Assembly: GCA_027575765.1 (NCBI GenBank)
Contig: JANBPT010000990.1
Span: 1 to 17,129 of the forward strand
DNA length: 17,129 bases
Direction of reading: 5' to 3'
Origin: Tieghemiomyces parasiticus
Lineage: Eukaryota; Kickxellomycota; Dimargaritomycetes; Dimargaritales; Dimargaritaceae
In this document: positions 9,886 through 17,129 of the stretch, one piece after another
Numbering within the stretch: position 1 is the first letter of the stretch
How the letters are laid out: each line of letters starts with the position of its first letter
Program-made: the position numbers and the translations under genes
Notes under the pieces: generated by a model
Database searches by the model: none
What the model saw: only the letters and a program-made list of their open reading frames with translations
What the model was told of the DNA's origin: nothing

Positions 9886-10878
9886 CTAGAGACATGCCAG
9901 CGTGAGGAGGACGAGACCGGCCGTCAGGCCGAGGGCGGATGCAGTGACCGAGCCACCGCTGGTGTAGGTGTTCGTGGGCGAACCGGAGGAGCTCCCGGTG
10001 GAGTTGTCACCCACCGTAATGTTCCCCGCGTCGAGACCGGTGGTGTTGGTGATAAAAGGCAGATAGTACGAAACGTGGGTGTAGAAGGCAATCCCGTCAG
10101 CCGCCCCACAACTGGCAGTATTGCTCGGCGAGTACCCGTAGCTGGTAACGCCAATCTGGGCGTAGCTGCCGTCAGAGGTGGATACGACCAGGGGACCACC
10201 AGAGTCACCCTGGCAGGTATCCTTGCTGGGGTTGTCGGCCGTACAGACCTGGGGACCGTTGGAGTTGCTAAACGTCCCACCCAGCGTGATGCACTGTCTG
10301 GGGTCGCTCGACACGGTCACGTTGACGGCCTCCAGGGTGCTGGCCTGCTGCGTCGTGTCCACGCCATTCGTCGAGCCCCAGCCAATGGCCGTGGCTTGGT
10401 CCCCACTCTTGATGGACGAGGTCAGAATCTTGACGGGCTGGACGGTACTGCTGAATGATACCTGCTTGGTCACCTTGACGAGGGCGATGTCGTTCTCCAG
10501 GGTCTCAACATTGAAGTTGGGGTGCACCACAATCTTGCTGCCCTTGTACTGGCTCGAGATGTCTGCAGAAAGGGTGCCTACCGTGAAGCCGAGGGACGCT
10601 GCCGGGTGGACGATGCCCGTGTTTACGTCGGTGACGCAGTGCCCGGCGGTCAGGAACCACTCATCGGAGAGGAGCGAGCAGCCACAGTCGATGAGCTCGT
10701 TGCCGCTGGTGATTTCGAGATGCGAAATGAAGGGGAATTGGGTGTCGCTAGACACCTTGGTCCCGCCGATGATACGCCCAAACTGCGCGGCCTCCTTGGC
10801 AGTGGGGACGGCCACGACGGTGGTGGCCGCGAGACATGCTGCCGAGAGGAGGCAGGCGGTCCGGACGAGGCTAGGCAT
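9886..10878 (-). CDS. GPI-anchored trypsin-like serine protease (S1 family), catalytically intact
   Basis: An intronless gene of 330 residues. Residues 1-23 form a signal peptide; a short propeptide ends at Arg35, and cleavage would free the mature IIGG N-terminus (36-39). The triad is complete: His80 in LTAGHC, Asp130 in ENDIAL, Ser226 in CQGDSGGP. Asp220 sits six residues before the Ser, the position of Asp189, which predicts cleavage after Arg or Lys. Expected disulphides are C65-C81, C196-C212 and C222-C257. Cys67 replaces the usual Gly in CGGS and looks unpaired. After the domain comes an N-glycosylated, Ser/Gly/Thr-rich stalk (about 279-310) and a hydrophobic C-terminus (311-330) typical of GPI addition. 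The enzyme would therefore be displayed on the membrane or wall rather than secreted freely, which is uncommon for fungal trypsins. The ATG at 10878 is chosen because it starts the signal peptide, although the frame stays open upstream to 11412. Confidence 0.93.
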   Translation of the reverse strand: MPSLVRTACLLSAACLAATTVVAVPTAKEAAQFGRIIGGTKVSSDTQFPFISHLEITSGNELIDCGCSLLSDEWFLTAGHCVTDVNTGIVHPAASLGFTVGTLSADISSQYKGSKIVVHPNFNVETLENDIALVKVTKQVSFSSTVQPVKILTSSIKSGDQATAIGWGSTNGVDTTQQASTLEAVNVTVSSDPRQCITLGGTFSNSNGPQVCTADNPSKDTCQGDSGGPLVVSTSDGSYAQIGVTSYGYSPSNTASCGAADGIAFYTHVSYYLPFITNTTGLDAGNITVGDNSTGSSSGSPTNTYTSGGSVTASALGLTAGLVLLTLACL

Positions 10879-11350
10879 CGTTGATGAGAGCGAGTAGAGA
10901 TGGGTGGTTATGGGGGCAAGGTCGCCGAGCGAGCGAAGAGGGGAGCGGGGCCGAGCAGTGGAAGGGGAGGTATCCGTCGTCGAGGGGCGGTATACGTGGG
11001 GAAGAGCGGCGAGACCGCCGGGTGAAACGTAGGCAGCGGTCAGGGCAGGTTTACAGAGCAGGCCACCGGGTCGTTGGGACAGCGTCAAAGGGTCGGAGTT
11101 GTATAGTAGACTTCCGAGCGGGACTCGAGAGAAACCTTGGAAAGTAGCACAAAATAAAATAGGTGTCAGAAAAGCGCCGGGGAGAACTCCGGGTACGACT
11201 GGAAGGGTTGAACAAAAACCGTAGAAAATCGTGAAAACAAAGTTGTGGTAATACAGGGAGCAGGGACCGTCCGAGGATACTAGGCGGCACGACTGGCAAG
11301 AGCGGGGAAGGTAATACAAAGAGCGACACGGGTGGTTGGATGGGCGGTCG

Positions 11351-11358
11351 TATATATA
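11351..11358 (-). promoter_or_regulatory. possible TATA box of the active trypsin gene
   Basis: TATATATA (self-complementary) lies about 470 bases upstream of the ATG at 10878, with a C/T-rich sense strand between. The distance is long, so the leader would be long or contain an unrecognised intron; other promoters are not excluded. Confidence 0.3.
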
Positions 11359-13413
11359 GAAAGGGGAGGGTGGGGAGACAGTGGGGACGGGTTGTCCGCC
11401 AAGGGGTAACACCGAAAAGTCGAAATGGGGTGGAGTGAAGGGGCGGCGGCGGGAAGTGTGGGCGAATCGCGGGCCGGTGTCAGCCTAGGGATCGGAGGGT
11501 TGGAAGTGCCCAGCGGCCAAATAGAATAGAACCTACCACGATGCTGTCCCCGGTGGACATCAGAGCCGCCCACTGTAGAGGCTGAGACGTATGTCGTCCC
11601 TGGCCAGCAAGGTCCTATCTTCACCGCCTACCCTGGGTGGGTCGGGGGCAACGGGCGACCCTCGCCAGGGCCGTCAGCCACTATGCTAGATCGGCCGTCC
11701 GCGGTTTAGCTAGGGAGGGCGGCACCCCAGGGACCGACACCTACCTCACCTTAAGGAGGGTCGCAGCACTTCCGCGACATTAAATCAACACGCCATCCAT
11801 CCTCCTCCGTCTACGTCGCCTTGCCGTCCAGGGTCATGGGTCGTGCGCCATCGTGGACCCCGTCGCGGTACGGGGCGATACATCCGCACCAAGCCACCGT
11901 GTCCCCTGCATTGGCACGGCCCAGGGTCGTCGGTACCTGTTGCAAGCCTACACCACCCAAGGCACGGCAAGGACAGGAGACTCGCCATCGGACCGGGTGC
12001 TTAACCTTCATGGCCTGCGCTCACTCGGGAAGGGGGCTTTAATTCTAACACGATGTGTCATTGGTCCCGCCGGTTGTGTCATGAGAAGCGGGGCTCCGCG
12101 CCATTGGGGCCGCGATCCCGGATGCCAAGACTTTACCAGACTTGATCCGCCGCCACCTCTACGCCCCGGCACGCTCTACATCCCGGAATATCCCTGAAAA
12201 AATGCATGTCAACCGTAGAGTCCAGCTGTGGCACGCCCCCCCCGACTCGGTCCCGAAACCCCACTTGGTCTAGCCTCGGATTATAACCTATCTTCCTTCG
12301 CCTCTCCTAAACGACGTTTAATAAACCCCCTTCTACCCTCACCTCTACCCGCCGCGTGCCCAAAACTACGACGTTGCTCGACACTTTTTTAAACCCCCAG
12401 CCTCGTCTCCAATGGTCAGCCCCTGTGGCCAGAGTGAGGCCGAGGGAAAAGGGGAGGATAGGTTTCCGACTTGCCAATGTGGGCAGCCAGACCCCGGAGG
12501 GTGATCCCCGCCGTCGGACACAACCATTTGTAGTCTGTCTTGCTCTAAACTCCCCTAACCCGCCTTCGACTTGGGATTAGCACCTCCCATTACTCAATTG
12601 TTCGCAGAGGCTACGCCCAAAAGTAGTGAGGATTGGTCGCCTTCGGTTAGCCGCTCATTCCTAACCACCTCTCGTCGCCATTGATGTCAACAGGATCGGT
12701 GCTACCCAGTGTACATCAGCAACTGTTAGAACGCGCCAGGTCCCCATTTCCAGCCTCCAGTGAAGGTCCAGATAGCGTGGGGGTGAGGGACGTGTCTCTC
12801 ACCATTGCTACCAACCACATTACCGATAGCATGATTTTCATTGCGCTGGATATTTTTATAACCTCAAACTGCCCCTTCTCCTCCTCCTTCTAGGGCCACC
12901 AGATATCAGGGTGGTCAGTCCGGCGGGTTGCCCTAACCTGTCGGGCTACCTTCCACCAGCACTCCACATATCCCCTTCAAACCGTGCTACTTACGTATAT
13001 CCCCTTTAAAGACCGGAGTGGTTTCCCACAGAGTACTTGTACGCTACTAAGATGCTGAGACCACCGCCTCTATTTCCTCCCCGCATATGTTGCCATTTTC
13101 TCAAGTTTATTTACTTTCCTGACCTGCTGACCCCAACTGACAGCAGCAGTTATAGAATTGTCGATTGACGGTATGTACATTGTTACTGTTGCCTGGATGT
13201 TATGCTGCCCAGCATGGTGGCCAGCAAAGGTGTGGCATCGTCATGGTAAGGGTCAATAGGAGGTACTTTATATAGAATATGGTACCACGAACTAAGTGAT
13301 CGCTACCACTTCTAGCGCGGCAACCGGTAATGAACACCGAGACCGTTACAAATTAGGTGCAGAGATAAGGTAGTGGGAAATGTAAAAAAAAATATGGGTG
13401 GCCTTGGTGAGGG

Positions 13414-13419
13414 TATATA
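13414..13419 (-). terminator. possible 3'-end (UAUAUA-type) signal of the pseudoprotease gene
   Basis: On the minus strand TTATTATATA lies about 43 bases after the stop codon, and a run of nine T follows near 13392. TATATA elements act as 3'-processing efficiency signals in yeasts. The same bases could be a chance AT-rich site. Confidence 0.3.
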
Positions 13420-13461
13420 ATAAGGGCACGTTGGCGAGCCAAAGCACGGTGAGTTCGGTCC

Positions 13462-14478
13462 CTAGGCGGTCCGTGTTACGAGCAAGGTCAGGGCCAGTAG
13501 TAGGAGAGCGCCGGCGGTGGGGCCCGAATTGCGGGGGGCCGTACCGCCAGTACTGACGGGCGAAGCGATGGTATCGTCCGTGGTCGTCACGTTGGCCGGG
13601 GGCACGGCAGGTTCACCCCCCGTACCAAAGGTGATGTCCTTCGCCGTCAGGCGTCCGTCTGTGGTCAGCCAGGGCAAATAGTGGGCTACCCGGGTAAAGT
13701 AGGCTAGACCACCAGGCTGGCCGCATGCCGTGTTGGTGCTATTATAGGCCTTACCACTCATGAAACCGCTTAGGTACCACGCCGAGTCTTGGTTAATCAG
13801 GAGGGGGGCGCCGCCGTCATGCTCGCACAGGTCATTCGAGGGCTTTGTGGGTGCGCAGAGGATGGGCCCATTGGTGTAGTAATTGCCCACCAGGGACTGG
13901 CACTGCACCACGGTGCCCACGCTGAACTCAGCGGCCTGCAAGGTACCCGGCGACTGGCCCGCCGAGGCCGAGGCCGGGTTAGCCCCAACCACTGTCGCGA
14001 CATGTCCTTCGTCGGCTAGCTCGTTGTATACTTTCACGATGCCCACGGTCTTACTGAGTGGGGCCGCATCGACCAGGTACACCACCGCCAGGTTATTGGC
14101 CAGAGCGTTGGCGGTGTAATTGGGGTGGATAGTGTAGTTTTGCACACGGACGTGGGTGCCTTCGATGGTGGGCAGGTCCTCCGTGGACCCCACTACTACT
14201 TCGACCCTAAGGTCGGTACGGACCTGGCCTTTGATGTCCATCATACACTGGGCAGCGGTGAGTACGGCGGTTGGCTCAACTAGGGTGCCCAAGCACTGGC
14301 GGCGCTGACCGTCGGTGCTCACAAACACGTCGACGATGAAAGGGTACTGACCAGACTGGATGTCCACGCCGCCCACCAGACGTCGCCGGAGGCCCACGTC
14401 TGCGGCACGGAGGCCCTCCGAGCCGAGGACACAGAGCCAAGCGAGTATAAAGTAAACCAGAGTAGGTCCAGAGATCAT
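13462..14478 (-). CDS. GPI-anchored trypsin-fold pseudoprotease (all triad residues replaced)
   Basis: An intronless gene of 338 residues with a full S1 layout: signal peptide (about 1-22), basic propeptide end RRR33 before LVGG (34-37), and FIVDV and WYLSGF strands in the expected order. The catalytic His is Gln77 (TAAQC), the Asp is Asn129 (NNLAV) and the Ser is Gly222 (CEHDGGAP). The oxyanion Gly is His220. Each triad change is one base away from a canonical codon (CAG, AAC, GGC). Asp216 (trypsin Asp189 position), Asp221 (Asp194 salt bridge) and six Cys for three standard disulphides (62-78, 193-208, 218-252) remain. A Thr/Pro-rich stalk and hydrophobic tail (about 320-335) predict GPI anchoring. 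The frame is intact, so this is not a decayed gene. It probably acts by binding, as a decoy, adaptor or regulator; the partner is unknown. It is a diverged paralogue of the trypsin gene at 9886-10878. Confidence 0.92.
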   Translation of the reverse strand: MISGPTLVYFILAWLCVLGSEGLRAADVGLRRRLVGGVDIQSGQYPFIVDVFVSTDGQRRQCLGTLVEPTAVLTAAQCMMDIKGQVRTDLRVEVVVGSTEDLPTIEGTHVRVQNYTIHPNYTANALANNLAVVYLVDAAPLSKTVGIVKVYNELADEGHVATVVGANPASASAGQSPGTLQAAEFSVGTVVQCQSLVGNYYTNGPILCAPTKPSNDLCEHDGGAPLLINQDSAWYLSGFMSGKAYNSTNTACGQPGGLAYFTRVAHYLPWLTTDGRLTAKDITFGTGGEPAVPPANVTTTDDTIASPVSTGGTAPRNSGPTAGALLLLALTLLVTRTA

Positions 14479-14718
14479 GATGCCTTAGGGGAAAAAAGTA
14501 GCTGAGTGGGTATAGAGTACGGTGTTTTGGCCAGAGAAGGGTTCTACCGATGGTGGATAATATTGGCCAGTTGGCGTTCTGAACGGTCAGTGGGATATCG
14601 AATCTAAAACGTTGAACGTGTGCAAGGAAAAAAAGAATATATGTGGCCGGTACACCGATGGAGGGATAGTTAATCAAATCTCCAGCATTGTGCCATCGGA
14701 ACTGGGTCATCCAGCGGA

Positions 14719-14725
14719 CTTTATA
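14719..14725 (-). promoter_or_regulatory. probable TATA box of the pseudoprotease gene
   Basis: TATAAAG is read on the minus strand about 240 bases upstream of the ATG at 14478, close to the TATA-to-ATG distance of the ECM33-like gene (214 bases). A weaker CTATACC lies near 14511, only about 33 bases from the ATG. Confidence 0.45.
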
Positions 14726-15000
14726 CAGCTGACGAGACAACTGATAAGCAGCGAAGGTAGGAAGGAAAAGGACAGCCGCGGCGGAGTATGCTGCCGCAGA
14801 AAGGATGGGTGTGATTGTCTCACTTCCCAGTTGGGTTATGAAGCAGGTCAGCACTTTCCAGTGATCACCGCCAGATAACGGGGCCTGGCGTTAAAGAAGA
14901 AACCTGGCAAATGGAGTGGCATACTTGATCAGGTCATGCCTCGCAGAACCACAGACAATCGGTAGGGCCAACCTTTGAATGCATAGAGGACCAGTGCGGT

Positions 15001-15010
15001 GGGGGGGGGG
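15001..15010 (+). repeat. G10 homopolymer
   Basis: Ten consecutive G occur in non-coding DNA. Together with G10 at 3285-3294 and C11 at 6736-6746 it is among the longest homopolymers of the window, and it is prone to sequencing and length error. Confidence 0.9.
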
Positions 15011-15981
15011 CTACAATGACAATGCCACCGCAGTGTGAGCTATGATGCGGTGCTGAGAAATAGGGTATGCAGTGCCATTTTGGAAGTCCATAAGGGTCAA
15101 TCCTATACCCTCTTCAGGCACAATCTGGAACAGGCGACTGTTGGAAGCTGGCCTTGCCACTATGCGACCCGATTGGTTTTGGTCCGCTGGTCCACTGGGA
15201 CTTCCCCAGCGTACCCCGCAGCAACAGTCGAGGCAATGTGATATAGGGCATAATGGTAAGCCAACAGTTAAAGGTAGGAGGATTTAAAGTTAACAATACC
15301 ATCATCCCTGTGTCTCAGTAGGGTGTTTAACTCACCATTGTTAGCACAACCACTCGGCTGCATGCCCTGCGTCTTTTTTTTCTTCTTTTGGCACCGACAA
15401 TACCGCCTCGAGGTCACTATTCACTTACCAATAACCCCTGAGCGGCGCGTGCCTGCCCTACTGGACCCCGGCTTGGCACCCTTCGGAGAATACCCTATGG
15501 GATACGTCAACCCGACCAAGGGGCTATCGATATGCCAAGGCTAGGCCTGGCTGACTTTGTAGGATACCAGTTAGCACGCTAGACGGTTATTCGTTTCGCA
15601 CAATCCTACGGGATAAACATAGCATAGTCGTTACGCTAAAACTATTAATGGTAAATTGGCTTCCTCCCTGTCAAGCGTCGGTTGCGCCCAGGCCGGGACT
15701 CGGCTCTACGGCACTATAACGTTGGCACTGGCATGCTCGGATAAAAACCTTCAACCAGGCATGCGCCACTATCTGAACCCGAAGGGCCTTGCAGCCACAC
15801 GATTCCACCGCGCGCCCCATACACGAGTTTTCTCCGTAAGTCAGGGTCCATTTCACTGCCGTCGTTCCGGGCCTGCCCAAAATTGTGAGTACAAGGCCAA
15901 ACTCCCATGTATTACAAAATGTCCTGGTGGGGGGTTAAACCAGGGTGCAAGCATCAAGTCGGTCAGGTGCGACTCGGAAGG

Positions 15982-17129
15982 CTATACGTCTGCGCCGAAG
16001 ACCATCGGGTAGTGGTCGATGGCGATTCGTACGAGACCACCTATGGTTGCACCGCTGGCCGGGTCGTACATGCGCATGTCCAAAGCTAGGTTATCGGACC
16101 GGACCAGGTTGGGCGTCCACACGATGGCCAGGTTGTGTGAAGTCATTTTGTTACTGTCGGCCCGTTCAGCGATTCTGTGGAGTAGCCGGAAGACGTGGGT
16201 CAGCACGAAACGACCGGGGGCATCCAGGGTAGGGAGTACGTGGTCGCGGATGAACCGTGCCCGGTCGGCGTCAGTAATACACTCGGCCATGTCCGGCACC
16301 AAGTCGTACAGGGATACGGGCAGTACTGTGGTGGGCAGTTCGTGGAAGTACATCTTGAGAAGTACGGCAGCGACATGGACGCCTAGGGGGTCCAGGTCGA
16401 CGGGAGTACCGCTGTCGTAGTCCGCTTTGGTGGATTTGAGTTGGGCGCTGCTGGGTGACCGTCGGAAGATACCCTCGGTAGTCAGGCCTAATCGATGGTG
16501 GATAATTAAGGGGGAGGGGAGGGGGATCGTAGTAGCCAGGTGGCCGAGGTCGGTGATAATGAGTACAGAAAAGGCTAGATCAGGATATGGATATAACTCA
16601 GGTAAAGAGAAAGCCACCAGCGAGGGCCCAGACTGAGCACGGTACCCATATACGCATACTTACCTTGGGATTCCAAGTAGGCAATGCAGTCGTGAATCAC
16701 GATGGGTAGACCTCGCTCGGCATTGGGTCCGGTCAAGTCAGCGAGGGGAACACCAAACACCGCCCCGGGCCGCGGGCCCGTCATGGTTGTTAAGTCGCCG
16801 CCCGGGCCCCGCCGTAGGGCCGCCGTAACCGCGCCAGGCGGCTCGAGGGTATCGTTGTAGCTGACGATATGGCGTTGTGGATAAGGGTAAGAGGCGAGAG
16901 GATACAGGTTAGCTAATCGTTGGCTGGACTCTACGAAGCTAGGAGGAGCCCGGCTCGCTCGGGGGCTGGGCAGTGGCGTGTCAGTCTAGGCAGTAATATC
17001 GACCAGGTCACCCACCAGACTGCGGGTTACTTACGCTTGGACCTCGGGCGGCACGGAAATTTGGTCGAGCGGGACCAGGTGGGCCAAGTCGCTGAGGCGG
17101 TCAACCCAACTCAGCTTTTTGAAAAACTT
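15982..17129 (-). CDS. Sec14-RhoGAP protein, p50RhoGAP type (5' part outside the window)
   Basis: Three exons are visible on the minus strand: 17129-17035 (partial), 16860-16664 and 16487-15982, giving 265 C-terminal residues. Introns are 174 nt (GTAAGT donor, CTAAC branch near 16910, TCAG acceptor) and 176 nt (GTAAGT donor, TTAG acceptor), and both joins keep the frame. The first 32 residues (motifs LSDLAHLVPLDQISVPPEV) resemble the end of the Sec14/CRAL-TRIO-like domain that precedes RhoGAP in human ARHGAP1. Then a short linker and a complete RhoGAP domain: FGVPL at 67-71, arginine finger Arg106 in GIFRRS (the codon before it spans the second intron), the conserved Lys in LLKMYF, and NLAIVWTPNL. 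The protein would stimulate GTP hydrolysis by Rho/Cdc42-type GTPases at membranes, affecting polarity and wall growth. It ends just after the domain (FGADV). The start codon lies beyond the right edge. Confidence 0.92.
16488..16663 (-). other. second visible intron of the RhoGAP gene, with GA-rich tract
   Basis: A 176-nt intron splits the GLTTEGIFRRS motif right before its Gly. The sense strand carries a long C/T tract (the plus strand shows G runs of five, four and five from 16510) that ends about 20 bases before the TTAG acceptor and serves as the polypyrimidine tract. Confidence 0.85.
16861..17034 (-). other. first visible intron of the RhoGAP gene
   Basis: A 174-nt intron with GTAAGT donor, GCTAACC branch-like motif and GTCAG acceptor. 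It lies between the Sec14-like end and the linker to RhoGAP, in phase 2. Confidence 0.85.

Larger units (their letters stand above)
10879..13461. other. long intergenic region between the two trypsin-fold genes
   Basis: This 2.6-kb stretch lies upstream of the active trypsin and downstream of the pseudoprotease. From 10879 to about 11520 the minus strand is pyrimidine-rich and open in frame with the trypsin, and includes a TATATATA at 11351-11358; this is probably promoter and leader. From 11520 to 13400 I find no domain, no tRNA and no repeat family on either strand; the open frames (for example 11853-12197 plus) look random. An AATAAA lies on the plus strand near 12320, without a gene to serve. 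Eight C occur at 12236-12243 and nine A at 13384-13392. Confidence 0.55.
14479..15981. other. intergenic region between the pseudoprotease and RhoGAP genes
   Basis: This 1.5-kb stretch holds the pseudoprotease promoter (TATAAA listed separately) and the 3' untranslated region of the RhoGAP gene. It contains ten consecutive G at 15001-15010 and eight T at 15374-15381. Open frames on both strands (such as 14854-14276 minus and 15656-16012 plus) lack domains and seem to be chance. Confidence 0.55.

Noticed and set aside
10178..10897. Plus-strand open frame (239 codons) opposite the trypsin gene
   Set aside because: Antisense shadow; the trypsin on the other strand has all family motifs.
10879..11412. 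In-frame N-terminal extension of the trypsin by 178 codons
   Set aside because: The region is pyrimidine-rich leader, encodes Ser/Pro/Tyr/Arg-rich sequence, and the internal ATG at 10878 begins a proper signal peptide.
12356..12893. Small plus-strand open frames at 12356-12580 and 12681-12893
   Set aside because: No domain, no start context or splice partners, and codon use unlike the neighbouring GC-rich genes.
13462..14478. Calling the pseudoprotease gene a pseudogene
   Set aside because: The frame is complete with intact signal peptide, cysteines and GPI tail, so a functional non-catalytic protein is more likely than a decayed gene.
14276..14854. Minus-strand open frame of 192 codons overlapping the start of the pseudoprotease gene
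   Set aside because: It covers the likely promoter and the pseudoprotease 5' coding end in another frame; the hydrophobic stretch looks like chance.

Overview
The window looks like nuclear DNA of an early-diverging filamentous fungus. The evidence is GC-rich coding sequence, short GT-AG introns (mostly 149-176 nt) with GTAAG-type donors and CTAAC-type branch sites, GPI-anchored wall proteins, and chymotrypsin-fold (S1) proteases. A Zoopagomycota lineage (Kickxellomycotina or Dimargaritales type) is my inference from this gene mix; no marker gene in the window proves it. No rRNA, tRNA, CRISPR, transposon or viral gene was recognised.

Six protein-coding genes are supported. From left to right: (1) a minus-strand DeSI/PPPDE-type isopeptidase joined to a PUL domain (about 901-2568, possibly with exons further upstream); (2) a minus-strand single-pass membrane protein with a Kre9/Knh1-like outer domain and a long basic/acidic cytosolic tail (3722-5356); (3) a plus-strand ECM33/SPS2-like GPI-anchored wall protein (7202-8532), divergent from gene 2; (4) a minus-strand GPI-anchored trypsin with an intact triad (9886-10878); (5) a minus-strand GPI-anchored trypsin-fold protein in which all three catalytic residues are replaced (13462-14478); (6) a minus-strand Sec14-RhoGAP protein of the p50RhoGAP type, cut by the right edge (15982-17129).

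The four middle genes all appear to encode cell-surface proteins, and the two flanking genes are intracellular. A plausible reading, not shown by sequence alone, is a surface set in which a wall-stress sensor-like protein, a wall-organising glycoprotein and a protease/pseudoprotease pair sit side by side. The most interesting object is the pseudoprotease: its triad and oxyanion glycine are lost, while its activation site, disulphides, specificity-pocket Asp and GPI tail are kept.

The intergenic stretches are long (0.9-2.6 kb). They carry many runs of seven or more G or C and show strong purine/pyrimidine strand asymmetry: the coding strand upstream of several genes is pyrimidine-rich, and the polarity flips near 6150 between the divergent genes 2 and 3.
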